DNA from: Silene noctiflora
Taxonomy: Eukaryota > Streptophyta > Magnoliopsida > Caryophyllales > Caryophyllaceae
Assembly (NCBI GenBank): GCA_009801015.1
Contig: VHZZ01000032.1
Coordinates: 329,463-387,976, forward strand
DNA: 58,514 nt
Direction: 5' to 3'
The notes under the pieces were generated by a model. The model worked only from the letters and a program-made list of their open reading frames with translations. It searched no databases and was not told the origin of the DNA. Positions within the stretch are counted from its first letter, which is position 1. Every line of letters starts with the position of its first letter. A program made the translations under genes and the position numbers. Of this stretch, positions 47,851-58,514 are shown piece by piece.

Positions 47851-49609
47851 ATGGCGAATCCCTCAAAACAACAATCACCATTGTTATGCTTAAAATGGCC
47901 ATGGGACCTCAATCAACCAACCCACAACACTAAAACTCCATCTCCATGCGAATTCGATACTCCGTGGATCTTCAAATCATTCCAAACCCTAACTAAACTC
48001 CCTTTCAATCTCTTCAATTCATTCACAAACAATGCAATTAATCCCAAAATTAGTTCTTTAATTGTTAATCAAAACAATAATGGTGGAATTAAGGGTTTAA
48101 AAAAAAGGGTATTAACAGCTGAAGAACAAGCTGAAATTGAACAAAGAGGTTTAGCTAATGCATTAGCAAGTGGGAAAGATGCAACTGTTATTGAATTTTA
48201 TTCGCCGAAATGTAGTCTTTGTAATTCGCTTCTAGGGTTTGTTTTGGATGTTGAAAGTCGTAATCTTGATTGGCTTAATGTTGTTTTTGCTGATGCTGAG
48301 AATGATAAGTGGTTGCCTGAGGTATGACTTGTTTTCGGATTCTCTCCGTCTTAATCATTTGTTTACGTTTTGAATTCTTTGTATGAGGTGGTGTTTGATA
48401 TCATCTAGTGGCAGAACAGAATTTGTAGTGGCGGAACCAGTATTTTAATCAAAGGTAAATAAATGAATGCAAGAGGGTGGGAGGGTTTGATATCATGTAT
48501 ATTTAGTGGCGGAACCAGAATTTGTAGTTTGGGGCGGAACTGGCAATGGAGTAAGTTAAATTGTTAGGAAAAAGTTCGAAAATTTTAACTAAAGGCCGTC
48601 TCTGCTAGCCCCCTAGTTCCGCCACTATAAGTATTTGATTTTGGTTTTAGTAGATGGTTTGTTCGTTATGATAGTAGAATAGATGAACATTACAAGTGGC
48701 GGAACCAGGATTTTAAGTTACTAGGAGCGAACTAGTAAAATCATGAGGTAAAACCTTAAGGTGATGGTGGAGGCCACACCATGTGCTGAAATTCCACTTC
48801 GTTGCCAGGATTTGAACCCGTGACCTTTCGGTCACACGAGCCCTGATATCTCTTCTTTTGGAGATTTTAACTAACAATTTCTAAATTTTTGCCACCCAGG
48901 GAGGGTTACTCTAGGCATTGGGGTAATGATGTTATTGATGATTTAAATAGCCAGCCTATAGTTGTTTTCCATGACTTGGAGCATACCGTCGTCTATTGTT
49001 ATAAAAATTTAGTAAAGAATGGAGCGAAGTCAGCGAGCAAACAGCCTCTCTGTAAGAGGCAGTTATGATGCTATATGTCTTCCATTGGTTACTAGATGGA
49101 ATAATTTTGAGGTAGAATCTTCTAAGGTGCTGAGTTATGTGAATGAATTTCCGCGTCCTGTTGTAGTGCTGGAATGCAGTAGATTCATGAAAATTTTTAG
49201 CTAGCTTCTTAGAAATTGAATCTTTTCCTTTCCATATGGATGAATGAAGTTATCATATCACTTTGTTGCATTAGACACTCAACATAACGCGGGTGTCCGT
49301 TGGCTGATATGCATATATGGTTGGAGACAGCTACTGGTTATCTGATTCAGTTGCGCACTGAAACAGTTTTGGATTTGGATTTGGATTTGGTTTGGCCAAA
49401 TCGAATTTTCATATTAGCAAGTCAATGTGGTGATTAATTGTCTGTTGTTGGTGCAGCTTCTCCACTATGACATAAAGTACGTTCCATGCTTCGTGATCTT
49501 GGACAAACATGGTAGAGCATTGGGAAAGACAGGCGTTCCTCACAGTCGGCTACATGTTGTTGCAGGTGTTTCTCATCTTCTGAAACTGAAACGTCCTCAA
49601 AAGAAATGA
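47851..49609 (+). CDS. thioredoxin-fold protein with atypical KCSLC site, 2 exons
   Basis: Exons 47851-48321 and 49457-49609 join in phase to give 207 aa. The first 90 residues are a low-complexity leader (WPWDL, then [11 protein letters not shown]), then a charged stretch [12 protein letters not shown], and from about residue 110 a thioredoxin fold: [11 protein letters not shown]121-S-L-C124, and the conserved turn with likely cis-Pro167 in KYVPCF. The usual Trp before the first active Cys is replaced by Pro-Lys. It resembles a small plant family of thioredoxin-superfamily proteins (Arabidopsis At5g06430-like) with no well-defined target. Whether it reduces disulphides is uncertain, though both Cys are present. 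The 1.1-kb intron contains small repeats. Confidence 0.85.
48505..48626. mobile_element. small inverted-repeat element in the thioredoxin-like gene intron
   Basis: It begins AGTGGCGGAACCAG and ends CTAGTTCCGCCACT, an inverted repeat of about 13 bp; length 122 bp. It holds GGCCGTCTCTGCTAGCCCC, nearly the same as in the element at 54853-55022. Partial copies of the same head lie at about 48429 and 48695. Confidence 0.6.
48695..48850 (-). repeat. tRNA-like B-box segment next to an AGTGGCGGAAC head
   Basis: On the minus strand GGTCACGGGTTCAAATCC (48808-48825) matches a pol III B-box with T-arm-like flanks. Combined with the AAGTGGCGGAACCAGGATTT head at 48694 on the plus strand, this could be a SINE-like or composite repeat. 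No target duplication was found, so the class is uncertain. Confidence 0.35.
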
Positions 49610-50656
49610 ACTCTGAACATAGTGAATACTACGAATGTCATTAAGGTAGTACAATTTCCATGAAAGTTTCGCTTTGGTAATATCAGTATGTTACTCATGT
49701 ATACATGACCTTTCGGAGTTGAAAGAAGCCGTACTTTGTTGGAGAAAGCATAAAACCTCATATGATGTCTCATGTAGATTTTGAATGCTCTTTAACATTT
49801 GAATCATTGGGTTTTCTACAATTTTCAGTTTTGATGAAAAATCGAGTGTAAACAAGTGATCTATTTCCGTGCACTTGTATCCTCTCTTTAGTTTACGCCT
49901 AAAATGTGGCGTCAAATCAAATTGAACGGAACTCATTGAAACGGAGAGGGTTTTAGATATCAAGCTCAACTTATCGGCACTGATAAATGCAACTGCAATA
50001 CTTTTTGTACCATGGTTTTCGTTGCTGCAGTATGGTGCCGAAGAATCACCCTACTTGACATTAGCTCCCAACATTTGTCTACGCGTTCTTATAAGACGAC
50101 CCTATAAACTCCTTTAATATGGAACTGCGTCCGAAATAACTGTAGTATTTCCGTAAGATTCTCCACGATAACCGTATACATGAGATGACTTTTTTCATAG
50201 AAAAACCTGTATGAAGACTAGGGCTTTGGTGAAGGACTAATAGAGCGTCAAACCGCACATACGAGGCAAGGCCTGTAAAATTTCGACTTTCTACAAAACC
50301 ACTTTCTCATACATTCTTCTACCATTCAATGCAAATACATTCGATGAAACTTACAGACGGGGCAGGGAGTGCACGGAACAAAAAAAAAGAACAAATTCTA
50401 CAAAAGCTTTTAACATACGTAGCATGGTATGAAACACCGGTATCAGATCTGAACTTGGAATCAGTCGTCACAGCTGGATCTCAGTTGTGCTATAAATGCT
50501 GGAGATACCGGCTTAAAATGCGCTCACAATGACCTTTGAAAGTATTGAAAACCTTTATAATTTGGTCGAGATTTGGTGTTCCAGCCTAGATTTATTACTA
50601 TGATACATAGAATAAAAATTCAAACCTCAATGTACAGGCAGGATACGAGGATCATC
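49610..50656. other. intergenic between convergent thioredoxin-like and NAT genes
   Basis: About 1 kb with no coding frame of protein-like composition. It should hold the two facing 3' UTRs. I see no repeat with clear ends. Confidence 0.55.
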
Positions 50657-52094
50657 TCATCTCATAAACCTAGTGGGCATGAACTCGTTAATTCTCAAGG
50701 GAAGACTGTAAAATTCTTCATTCCTCACTTCTCCCCTCCTATTTTGGAACGGAATCCACCACGGAACTCCTCTTTCGGCAGCACTATCCCTCGATTCTAG
50801 GGTGTTATCAAGCAGGACCCCAACAATTATGGCCACGGTAGGGGGAGATGAGAATATCGTATTCAGTATGTCATTGAACTGAAAAAAAAATAAACAGAAA
50901 AGTGGTTTGAGTCGGGATTATATTCTATTAGAATACGTTGATCTACAGAAGACGGTCTCATAAAAGGGTTCGTCCCAAAACAATGTGAACATAATACAGC
51001 TAGTAGGTGTCCGTCAATACTTACCCATCCTCCTCCAGTATTAACAGGTCCATGATTGGCCGTCATGGTATAACTCAGGAAGTAATACGGTATAGATATC
51101 CCAAGGAACAGACTCAGCCCCAAGACGTACATATTCCTCATAGAATTGTTGTTCGTAAATTGAATAAATGAAATCCCATTTGCAGCTGCACGTAAATTTA
51201 GTATTTTACCGTGGATAGACATTAATAACAAATTAACAACCGATGTATCCCTGAACTCAATAAATAGCAGCGATAAATGAACTAACCAACAATTCCAAAT
51301 AGAACGCAATATATAGCAGCGAAGATTGGAAGAGGGATAGATGCAAAGAAGGCTCCAAATTTCCCTAACAGTGAAACACCGTAGACAATTATAATTAGTT
51401 TACGGATATCTTTATAACTTTTTTAGTGTTGGAAGTAAAAAGCACTCACCAAATATAGCGAAAAATATCATGAAAGATGTGGATACTTGAACAACTCTTC
51501 TACTTCCAACACGGGACAGTCCGAGAAGCCCAGCATTCTCACTGCATGCATACTAACAGGTCATTCATATCTTTTTTTTTTTTTTGGTGAAAATGACAAT
51601 AAGAAAGTTAATAGTTTCGAAGAAATAGAAAAATCTCGAGATAATAATCTCTTACACAGTAGCAGTCGTCCCGACAACAGTACCAAACAGCCCATCAAGC
51701 AACATACTTATACCCTGCATGGTCAATAAACACAAGTGAAACCGTAACTCATAATATTTCATGGTCAAGTAGCCAAAACGCTAATTATTATCGCAATCCT
51801 AACCTGCAAACCTATGCTTCGACTCAGCACATGAGCTGGAGGAGGAGTCGCACCTGATAAACGGGCGGTTGCATAATATGTTCCTGTAGTCTGCAAATAA
51901 CCAAGCAATAATTATACAAGAAGGATATTGCATCATAGACCCCTTCCGAAAGTTTGTTTAGTTTTTTCTGAAATTATGATTTCACTTCAAATTAACACCG
52001 AGTATTCGGTCAAATCACATGATCCTGCAAGAACAAGTCTTCCCATTTCCGTTGGCAAACTCATCATCTGATTCGCCACGTTCACTACAGTTCG

Positions 52095-52138
<44 letters not shown>

Positions 52139-55100
52139 GGAAAATTCTGAAACTTGAGTATATACTTCATGATATTTACTCGCATATTTTAAGAGAATTT
52201 TTTTTGAGGAAATTTCCGAAACTTGAGTATATACTTCATGATATTTACTCGCATATTTTAAGAGAAACTGAAGATTTATGTAAAGTGTCTTCAAATATTA
52301 AAAACGTTACGAATACAGACAGAAGAAAATGTACTAATTAAAAAAGGACAGATTCAAAACCTCTGCTGATGAAACAAAAGCTGCACCCATCATGCCAAAC
52401 ACGCTACTAGCGCTGAATATAGGGGTACCCCACTGAAACGGATAAGGAACTCTTACCCTAAAATTGCCAACAAAGACGGAGTACAATCAATGGACGTATT
52501 GGTTTACAAAATAATTAACGCAAAATTATGTTTACATTCAATGACAGGCAGTTGATACTGTGATAGGCCTAATTTTAAACACATACCATGAAGAAGAAGA
52601 AATGAGACCCGAGTAATCAGTGCGGCAACTCTGCTTAGTCTGCAGTCTAACTCTATTGTAGACTCCACCAACAGTAAGTATGGCAGCGAAAGCCCATACA
52701 AACCCAATGCAAAGAAGCAACGCAAATCTCTCTAAAATGGGATGTGCTCTTGGGTGGAGGTGCTTTGCATACTGAAAAACAACATAATACACATATAGTT
52801 TGTCCTCTCAATTAATCGGGAACTTAACAGTATCAGTTAAATTGAAATTACCTGCTGGACGAGAATGAGTAAAACTAGCATTGGCAGACCAATCTCCGTA
52901 CAGTTTGCTAGCTTTAAGAGCACAAAAATAATACACAACAAAAATAAATCAATCACTATCACAAATAATAAGGGAATACCACGTTAGGAAAATCTCTAGA
53001 CAATAAACGTACCTGAGGAAAGCCTCTGGTGAACAGACCAAGCCCGACGAGTGAAACTATCGGCACAATGATAAGGGGACTAAAGAGCCTGCCATTTATT
53101 TATCATTATACAGGAAAATCATATCAGGACAATACATATGTATGGAAATCGTGAACTTCTCAGGACTTAAGAATCTGCAACGGACAAATTAGTTTGTAAA
53201 CAAAGATATTCACCTCGTCAAATTTCCCCATGCTTTGCTATAGCCAAGAATAATGCTGACGAAAGATGAGACTATTAGAGATCCCTGAATGGTTCTAATG
53301 TTGTGAACAAATCTCTGCAAATACCAGTCTATAAACAGTAAGCATGATGCAACCTTACCTTACACAAGAGATAAGTTGTTTCATAGACAAAAGAAGCGGA
53401 ACTAGTCTGGGTCAAGTTATTTTGATTTATTACATTACAATCCAGAACCCAAGAATAGTGGTAATTGGTTCCGTTGGAAGTGGAAACTTATTTTACCAAT
53501 GTTTTGAGTACAATAAAGGACAGGAAGAATAACAGAAAGGAATAAACTTTTTACATACTCCGTATAACTTTGTACCTGATGCTCACTGTCAAAACTTCCA
53601 TTGTTGCTGTCGTTGATAATCGTCATAACAGGTATGAGATACGCATATGACGGGCCCATCACTGCAGGCAGTCTAGACCCAATCAAGGTTTGCAGAAGCG
53701 TATTGATCCCCGACATAAATAGCAACGTTTCAATCACACGGGCTTTATCCCCCTTAATTCCAAAAACAACTAAAGATGTAAGAGGACACATACTAGGGTT
53801 CAAAAGAAACGGCAAGATGACATCATGACACGATCAGTACTTACAGCGTTTCCACCCATTACAGGAACTATGGAGCTGGCAATCAGGACTGTAGTTCCCA
53901 GCATCACAATATAGTGCTGAAAGGCCAATATACATGTTTGGTCTGCATTTTTTACGAGTAACTAAACAATTTAGTGTACCAAACATAACATTCCTTGGAA
54001 TCAAAAGGGATTTTCATAGATATATCAAGGACAGGAAGATGGCATTCATCACACCTTCAACAAACTCCTCCTGATACCAACATCGTCACATCATTGCGAC
54101 TCTTTTAGCAATCATTATTCCTTAGAGAAGGATTTTCATTTATTCCGTTCAGTGATGTTTCTAAAACCCGATTCTAGTAATCAAAAGCCAAGCACAACGA
54201 CACCAAGATTTTGAATTGAAATATCTGAATAAACCCGATTCTAGTAATAAACCAGTTGAAAATTCAATTGAAATATCTGAATAATAATAACCCAAATTGG
54301 CCAAATTCAATTCATAATACATCGTAATACAAATACGAAATACGGGAATTGTTTCCTGATTCACTGGGATTTGATGGAATCCAGTAACCATGGTATATAC
54401 TATAGAAACCCAGAAATGGAAAAAAGTGATCAAATTCGATACCACTGATCAAAAGAGCTTAAAGAATCACTTAAAAATCATGGAAATAAAGTTCCAAACT
54501 TCTTTATTACAAAGTATCTCATAAAACTAAAAGCACCAAAAAGAAACCTTAAACATATGAAAATCATTGAAACATCATGAAACTTTCTACTATCACATGA
54601 AAAATTCATACCTTTTTTCCTAGAGAATAAAAATACTCGCTTTATAGCATCATTTATTTACCTTTGATTAAAATACGTCACAAAGACAATAAAAAGTAAA
54701 CAAATGATTGGGACGGAGGGCTCTATACATCATACAGACAATAAAAAGTGAACAAATAATTGGGTTGATGGGCTGGCTCTATACATCAATCATTTATTTA
54801 CCTTTGATTAAAATTTGGGACGAGATGAAGGGTTTACTGATTAACTGAAATCAGTGACGGAAACAGGATTTGTAGCTATGGGTGTTAATAATACAATAAA
54901 GTAGCAGATGTCAACTAGCTTAGTTGGTAAAATTGGTCGTACTCATGACCAAAAAAATCGAAACTTTATTAGTTTCTCGTGAAGGGGCGACCGTCTCTGC
55001 TAACCCTTTTAGTTCCGCTACCGATCCGAAACATAAAAACAAAGAAATAAATAAAAACTTACGCCAAGAAGGATTAGAGTGGATGCAATAATGAAGGCTC

Positions 55101-55240
55101 TGAAGCTGTTCTTGAGGAGCATAAACTGGTCCTTTAGCTGCACCAAGTGGCATATGTGGGCCCGGTGGTGGGGCCATCACCGGCTGCTGAGGTGGCCCCT
55201 GGTGGTTGTTATGGTGGTGGTGGGGACCACTTTCTCCCAT
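50657..55240 (-). CDS. nucleobase-ascorbate transporter (NAT/NCS2), 14 exons
   Basis: Exons: 55240-55063, 53942-53845, 53752-53576, 53314-53214, 53088-53013, 52911-52852, 52771-52587, 52457-52361, 51890-51804, 51714-51656, 51541-51450, 51364-51287, 51185-51025, 50878-50657. All introns are GT-AG and all phases close, giving 556 aa, the usual NAT length. Visible family marks are CIHSNPSW before the first membrane helix, the QH motif in AFQHYIVMLGTT, GSRLPAVMG, RGFPQ, TEIGLPML, VPYPFQWG, and the NAT signature region VENAGLLGLSRVGSRR. The family's C-terminal SLP motif (YSLP) is near the end. The protein should be an integral membrane carrier with about 12-14 helices for nucleobases or related compounds. 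The name includes ascorbate, but plant members have mainly been shown to carry purines and uracil. The N-terminus is rich in His, Pro and Gln (PHHHHNNHQGPPQQP). Confidence 0.93.
52095..52134. repeat. poly-A run of about 40 bases in NAT intron 8
   Basis: An uninterrupted A homopolymer on the plus strand (T on the gene strand). It stands directly before the 69-bp tandem duplication, and it may be the tail of a retroposed fragment. Confidence 0.85.
52135..52266. repeat. 69-bp unit duplicated in tandem, NAT intron 8
   Basis: Units start at 52135 and 52204 (TTGAGGAAA) and share AAACTTGAGTATATACTTCA and ATTTACTCGCATATTTTAAG without change. Only the first 15 bases and the T-run differ, so the duplication is recent. 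Confidence 0.85.
54853..55022. mobile_element. small inverted-repeat element in NAT intron 1
   Basis: The head AGTGACGGAAACAGGATTTG and tail TTTTAGTTCCGCTACC form an imperfect inverted repeat, and it contains CGACCGTCTCTGCTAACCC. It is the same family as 48505-48626. The right end is 41 bp from the NAT exon 1 donor. Confidence 0.5.
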
Positions 55241-55443
55241 TTTTATTATTATTTAAATAATAAAGTTGCGATCTTTGATATGTGTGAAATACGTTACAAA
55301 GTTTACAAAAGTGTACAAAGTTTGATGAGTAAACCGACAGTGAAAGGTTTAACTAATAAGTTGCTGTTGTTGATGGTGTGTGCTTTGCTGGAAAATGTAC
55401 TTATCAATGTCACTCTTGCCTAATTTTTTAATTCGTCGTGTAA

Positions 55444-55596
55444 TCTGAAGACGGATAGTGTTCCTCTCATAATAAGACGAGTGAGAGGAGGGCAAGTGGA
55501 GAAGAAATGGATCATCCCATAAATAGTGTCACTTGCATATTTTGAGAGTGACATTATTTATCTACAGCTTATCACGGATAGTGCCCGTCTTCAATC
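55444..55596. mobile_element. small inverted-repeat element near the NAT start
   Basis: The left end TCTGAAGACGGATAGTG and right end CGGATAGTGCCCGTCTTCAA have GAAGACGG/CCGTCTTC as terminal inverted repeat. The motif ATTATCCGTCTTC near base 62 belongs to the same family. The target duplication is unclear. Confidence 0.45.
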
Positions 55597-56040
55597 AAAA
55601 TCTGTGAATTTTTTAATAGTTTGTTTTGTTTCATTCTAACCATAATTATTGATCTTTTTTAAGTACGAATGATAGACCTGGTAGATGGATCAATCAGGAT
55701 TATGCAATTTTGAGTTTGTAAGAATTGGGGTTAAATTGGGTCGTATTTGGGTTATTCATGTTCCGATTATTTTTGTGTGGGTTGTTATTAACTTATTTGG
55801 AGAGACAACATTTTTCATGCAATAATAAACATTTGGAATCAGGTTGGATAAGGTCAAGTTAATTCGAGTTGGGGGTTAGATTTCTAGTTATAATACAGGT
55901 GCGGGACAGATTAGTTTTGTCGGGTCTAAAGATGGAGCTGATAAAATTGATTCGATTTGAATGACAATTGCATTATATAAGTTAACTCGAGTGTCTGATA
56001 ATAAAGTAGTCCACTTACTAAAATGGATTTGCAAGTATTT

Positions 56041-56154
56041 GTTTTTTTATGGTTTTAAATGAGCGCGCACCTATGCCGCGGGTGAGAATTGAACCCCTAA
56101 TTTCATGGTTGGAGTAAGAGAGCTCTTACCATTTGAGCTAACTCTTATTCTCAT
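56041..56154 (-). mobile_element. tRNA-derived SINE with perfect 15-bp target duplication
   Basis: GATTTGCAAGTATTT occurs directly on both sides (56026-56040 and 56155-56169). On the minus strand the insert contains an A-box region TAGCTCAAATGGTAAGAGC and a B-box GGGGTTCAATTCTC, about 35 bases apart as in tRNA, and ends in a short TAAAAAAAC tail next to the left duplication. A and B boxes, an A-tail and a long target duplication together define a SINE. It is short at 114 bp. Confidence 0.85.
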
Positions 56155-56309
56155 GATTTGCAAGTATTTTTGCTCAGTGACTCGGTATAGTTAGACCTGG
56201 GAAAATTGTTCCGATTCGAAAATGAGTCGATCCGACACCCCGAACTCAAGACTCGAGTTTGACACGACCCCATATTACGACCCTACTATTTATTGTTACA
56301 AACTAACTC

Positions 56310-56517
56310 CTCCCTCCGTCCCGGTCATTTGTTGTCCTTTTCCATTTTGGGGTGTCTCAGTCATTTGTTGTCCTTTCTATTTTAGGATTGCATTTGATGA
56401 GTAATTTGATATTTCACCTTCAATTTAGTCCACTTGTCATATTATAATTGGCTATCTGCTCTTTTCTTGATTTTTGTGCCAAAACCAAAGGACAACAAAT
56501 GACCGGGACGGAGGGAG
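56310..56517. mobile_element. Stowaway-type MITE
   Basis: The ends are CTCCCTCCGTCCCGGTCATT and AATGACCGGGACGGAGGGAG. Beyond that, GTTGTCCTTT pairs with AAAGGACAAC, so the terminal inverted repeat is about 30 bp. TA follows on the right (56518-56519); the left has TC instead, so the duplication has decayed. A second GTCATTTGTTGTCCTTT copy lies inside near 56350. Confidence 0.8.
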
Positions 56518-57171
56518 TATTACTTATAAATAACTTGATTATAGCTCACCCGAATCCAAACTCAATCCACACGCGAATAGATTAATCGGTTTGCCGGTGT
56601 TGTTTAGGTAATAGTAGTATAATACATTAATACTGAGGAAGTATTCAGGAGTTTTAATTATTATTAATGAGTATTTATTTTACTTTAGTACAAATATACT
56701 AATGAGTATTAAAAGGTGAAAATGGATCTTTTTTTTTTTTTTCTCTCCATTTCTTTCACAATCTTTTTAAATAATAATTTTCTTCTTTATCCCTATTTTC
56801 CTTTTTTTTATGCGTAAATTTAGAACCATTAAATGTCGTCAAAATGTGATCAATTATTAATAGAAATCATTAGGAAATGGAGAGAAAATAGACTCGTTAA
56901 ATGTTACAGTATAACGTTAGCATGGCAGATAGTAGGAAGGTGCATGGAAAGTCAGGGGTGCGATGTACGAGAAGCTTGGAACTTGCGATTTTTGGAATTG
57001 TTTTTGTCTTTGCTTCTTTAATTTGCAACTACTAATTGTTTATTTTCTAAAGAACTTTGGCCTTACGTTCAAATTCACTGTATCACTTTGTTTTTTCACG
57101 TTTGTCAATGTATATTTTACGCTTAATATCGTTAGCTACGTATTTGGAAAAATTATAAAAGTTAGATATTT

Positions 57172-57609
57172 CGGAAAATGAATGCGGTGTCCTTAAGGGT
57201 TGCTTTTTTTGCCCGAAATACCTAAGTTTTTGATCTGGAAAACTTTAAGAGGCCATAACTCGTGTTTACGAGTTCAGAAAGTGATAATTTTTTTTTTCGA
57301 ATTGATTATCTTTCCAAGAACTATGACTTGAGAAAAATAATTGTTGAGTTTGGAATTTGTGACGAAGAGATATGGTCACTCAAAGTTTGTTCGGTCAAAA
57401 AAACTTTGACACGCAATAACTCCTAGCCACGGAATCCAAATACGATAATTTTTTTTGAAATCGTAGTTCTCAGAAATATGATCGATTTGAAAAAAATTAA
57501 CTTTTGGAAATCGTAAACACGGGTTATGGCCTCTTAAAGTTTCCCGGATAAAAAAATTGGGTATTTCGGGCAAAATATCAAATCTCAAGGGCACCGCGTA
57601 CATTATCCG
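57172..57609. mobile_element. Mutator-type foldback MITE with 9-bp target duplication
   Basis: TAGATATTT flanks both sides (57163-57171 and 57610-57618), a perfect 9-bp duplication as made by Mutator-like transposases. The left end CGGAAAATGAATGCGGTGTC matches the reverse complement of the right end, CGGATAATGTACGCGGTGCC. The similarity runs on through TTTTGCCCGAAATACC, AAACTTTAAGAGGCCATAAC and CGTGTTTACGA, so each arm is about 100 bp. Length 438 bp, with no transposase gene. Confidence 0.85.
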
Positions 57610-57792
57610 TAGATATTTTTAGTGTACTGGTAAAGACGAATCAAATAAGATCCCACATTAATATATTTTCAGTTATGTATTGAGAGAAAATTGAAATTGA
57701 ATGCTCACTTTTTAATAGTGTACAAAATAGGAAGTGGTAGACTGATGTTGAATGAAGGAAGTATTATTTTCGGCTTATTTTTGGCTCTCATT

Positions 57793-57964
57793 CACCACCG
57801 TAGTTCAGCTCATTTTAATTCAGTCGAGCTCACTTCACTTTAATTCATCTTATTTCAACTTTATTCATCTCTTCTAAGTTCAATTCAGCTCACTCCAGTT
57901 CAGTTGAGCTCACTCTAGTTCAGTTCAACTTCATTCAGCGCAAAAAAAAAAAAAAAAAAAAAAA
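57793..57964. repeat. degenerate TTCAGTTCA repeat ending in an A-run
   Basis: Loose repeats of TTCAGCTCA, TTCAGTTCA and TTCATC occupy about 150 bases, followed by roughly 24 A. The same type of repeat occurs at 22081-22369 and, on the other strand, at 25440-25650. Confidence 0.6.
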
Positions 57965-58255
57965 AGGGGTTAATGAAGAAGATTATTTTAGAGAATAAGA
58001 CGGTCATTTTATTGATTAAAATTCATTCGTTATTACATTTATTAATAAATGAGTTTTTATATGTAAAAGTATCCTTTCAAATTGCAAGGTAGTCTTACAC
58101 AATCTGAGTAATTAGTAACGCTTTTGATTATCATGAATTTATGATTCAAGACAGTTTATGAGTGAAAGTAAGAGAAAGGTGGGAATGGAGCGAAGTTATA
58201 ATAACAGTAGGTCTTCCAACAGACTGTCTTTTACTAAATTAGTTGGAGAGACCTG

Positions 58256-58470
58256 ACAAAAGTAACCCGACTCGATTGACCCGACCCGAAAAGGCTGATC
58301 CGAGACCCGAAATGATCTGAACTACATCACCTGAATGTGACCCGAAAACCCGAACAGACTTGACCCGACCCGAACATGACCAAAACTCTTGACCCATAAC
58401 TGACCCAACCCGAAAATGGCCCGGTTCTGAAACCACCCAACCCGAAAATGACCCGACAAAACATAACTCT
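58256..58470. repeat. GACCCGA-type minisatellite
   Basis: Variants of TGACCCGACCCGAA and ACCCGAAAATGACCCG recur through the last 250 bases of the window, with a period of about 7-14 and many point changes. It may continue beyond the window. Confidence 0.7.
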
Positions 58471-58514
58471 AATTGAACCGAAAAGACTTGAAATGACTTT
58501 TTCTCTCTTATTCA

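Larger units (their letters stand above)
55241..58514. other. intergenic upstream of the NAT gene, TE-rich
   Basis: No gene is seen. It holds an inverted-repeat element (55444-55596), a SINE (56041-56154), a Stowaway (56310-56517), a Mutator-type MITE (57172-57609), a degenerate TTCAGTTCA repeat ending in an A-run (about 57793-57964) and a GACCCGA minisatellite (58256-58470). Open frames in this part are AT-rich or lie inside these repeats. Confidence 0.6.

Noticed and set aside
56060-56140. A true tRNA gene on the minus strand
   Set aside because: A and B boxes are present, but I see no paired acceptor stem. It also has an A-tail and a 15-bp flanking duplication, which point to a SINE.
58256-58470. 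Telomere-like repeat
   Set aside because: The unit is GACCCGA-like and irregular, unlike the plant telomere repeat TTTAGGG.
1-58514. A CRISPR array, gene cluster or new multi-gene system
   Set aside because: No short regular direct repeats with unique spacers were seen, and neighbouring genes belong to unrelated, widely conserved plant families.

Overview
This window is nuclear DNA of a flowering plant, almost certainly a eudicot. It holds large intron-rich genes with GT-AG introns, AT-rich intergenic DNA, and many small plant transposons: Stowaway, Helitron, Mutator-type and SINE insertions, plus solo LTRs. The TE style and protein similarities would fit Caryophyllales, but that is an impression and cannot be proved here. 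Exon boundaries below were worked out by hand from splice sites, reading phase and recalled family similarity. Every phase closes, which makes the models strong.

Layout. (1) 1-1834: no gene seen. (2) 1835-2842 (+): an intronless DUF1645 gene. (3) 3780-5583: a solo LTR and a Stowaway MITE, which form most of the upstream region of (4) 5766-8804 (+), an intronless LRR receptor-like protein without a kinase. (5) 10423-21591 (-): an 18-exon S9-family serine peptidase (720 aa) with a plastid-type N-terminus. Its first intron is filled by a tandem repeat, and another intron carries a Helitron and a MITE. (6) 22370-25396: two solo-LTR-like elements of one family, one nested in the other in opposite orientation. 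(7) 29113-44963 (+): a 21-exon SWR1-type chromatin remodeller, the PIE1 orthologue (2121 aa). (8) 47851-49609 (+): a two-exon thioredoxin-fold protein. (9) 50657-55240 (-): a 14-exon nucleobase-ascorbate transporter (556 aa). (10) 55241-58514: intergenic, with a SINE, a Stowaway, a Mutator-type foldback MITE and degenerate minisatellites.

The genes do not form a pathway or cluster. They are ordinary neighbours in a plant chromosome: chromatin control (PIE1), surface immunity or development (RLP), proteolysis (S9), redox (thioredoxin-like), transport (NAT) and an uncharacterised stress-type family (DUF1645). I found no CRISPR, operon or obviously new enzymatic system. The most unusual features are structural: the graded tandem array against the first exon of the peptidase gene, the TE-built upstream region of the RLP, and several insertions with intact target-site duplications.

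Uncalled bases (n) lie at 3909, 3912, 4070, 16533, 21670 and 47125. None is in a coding exon.
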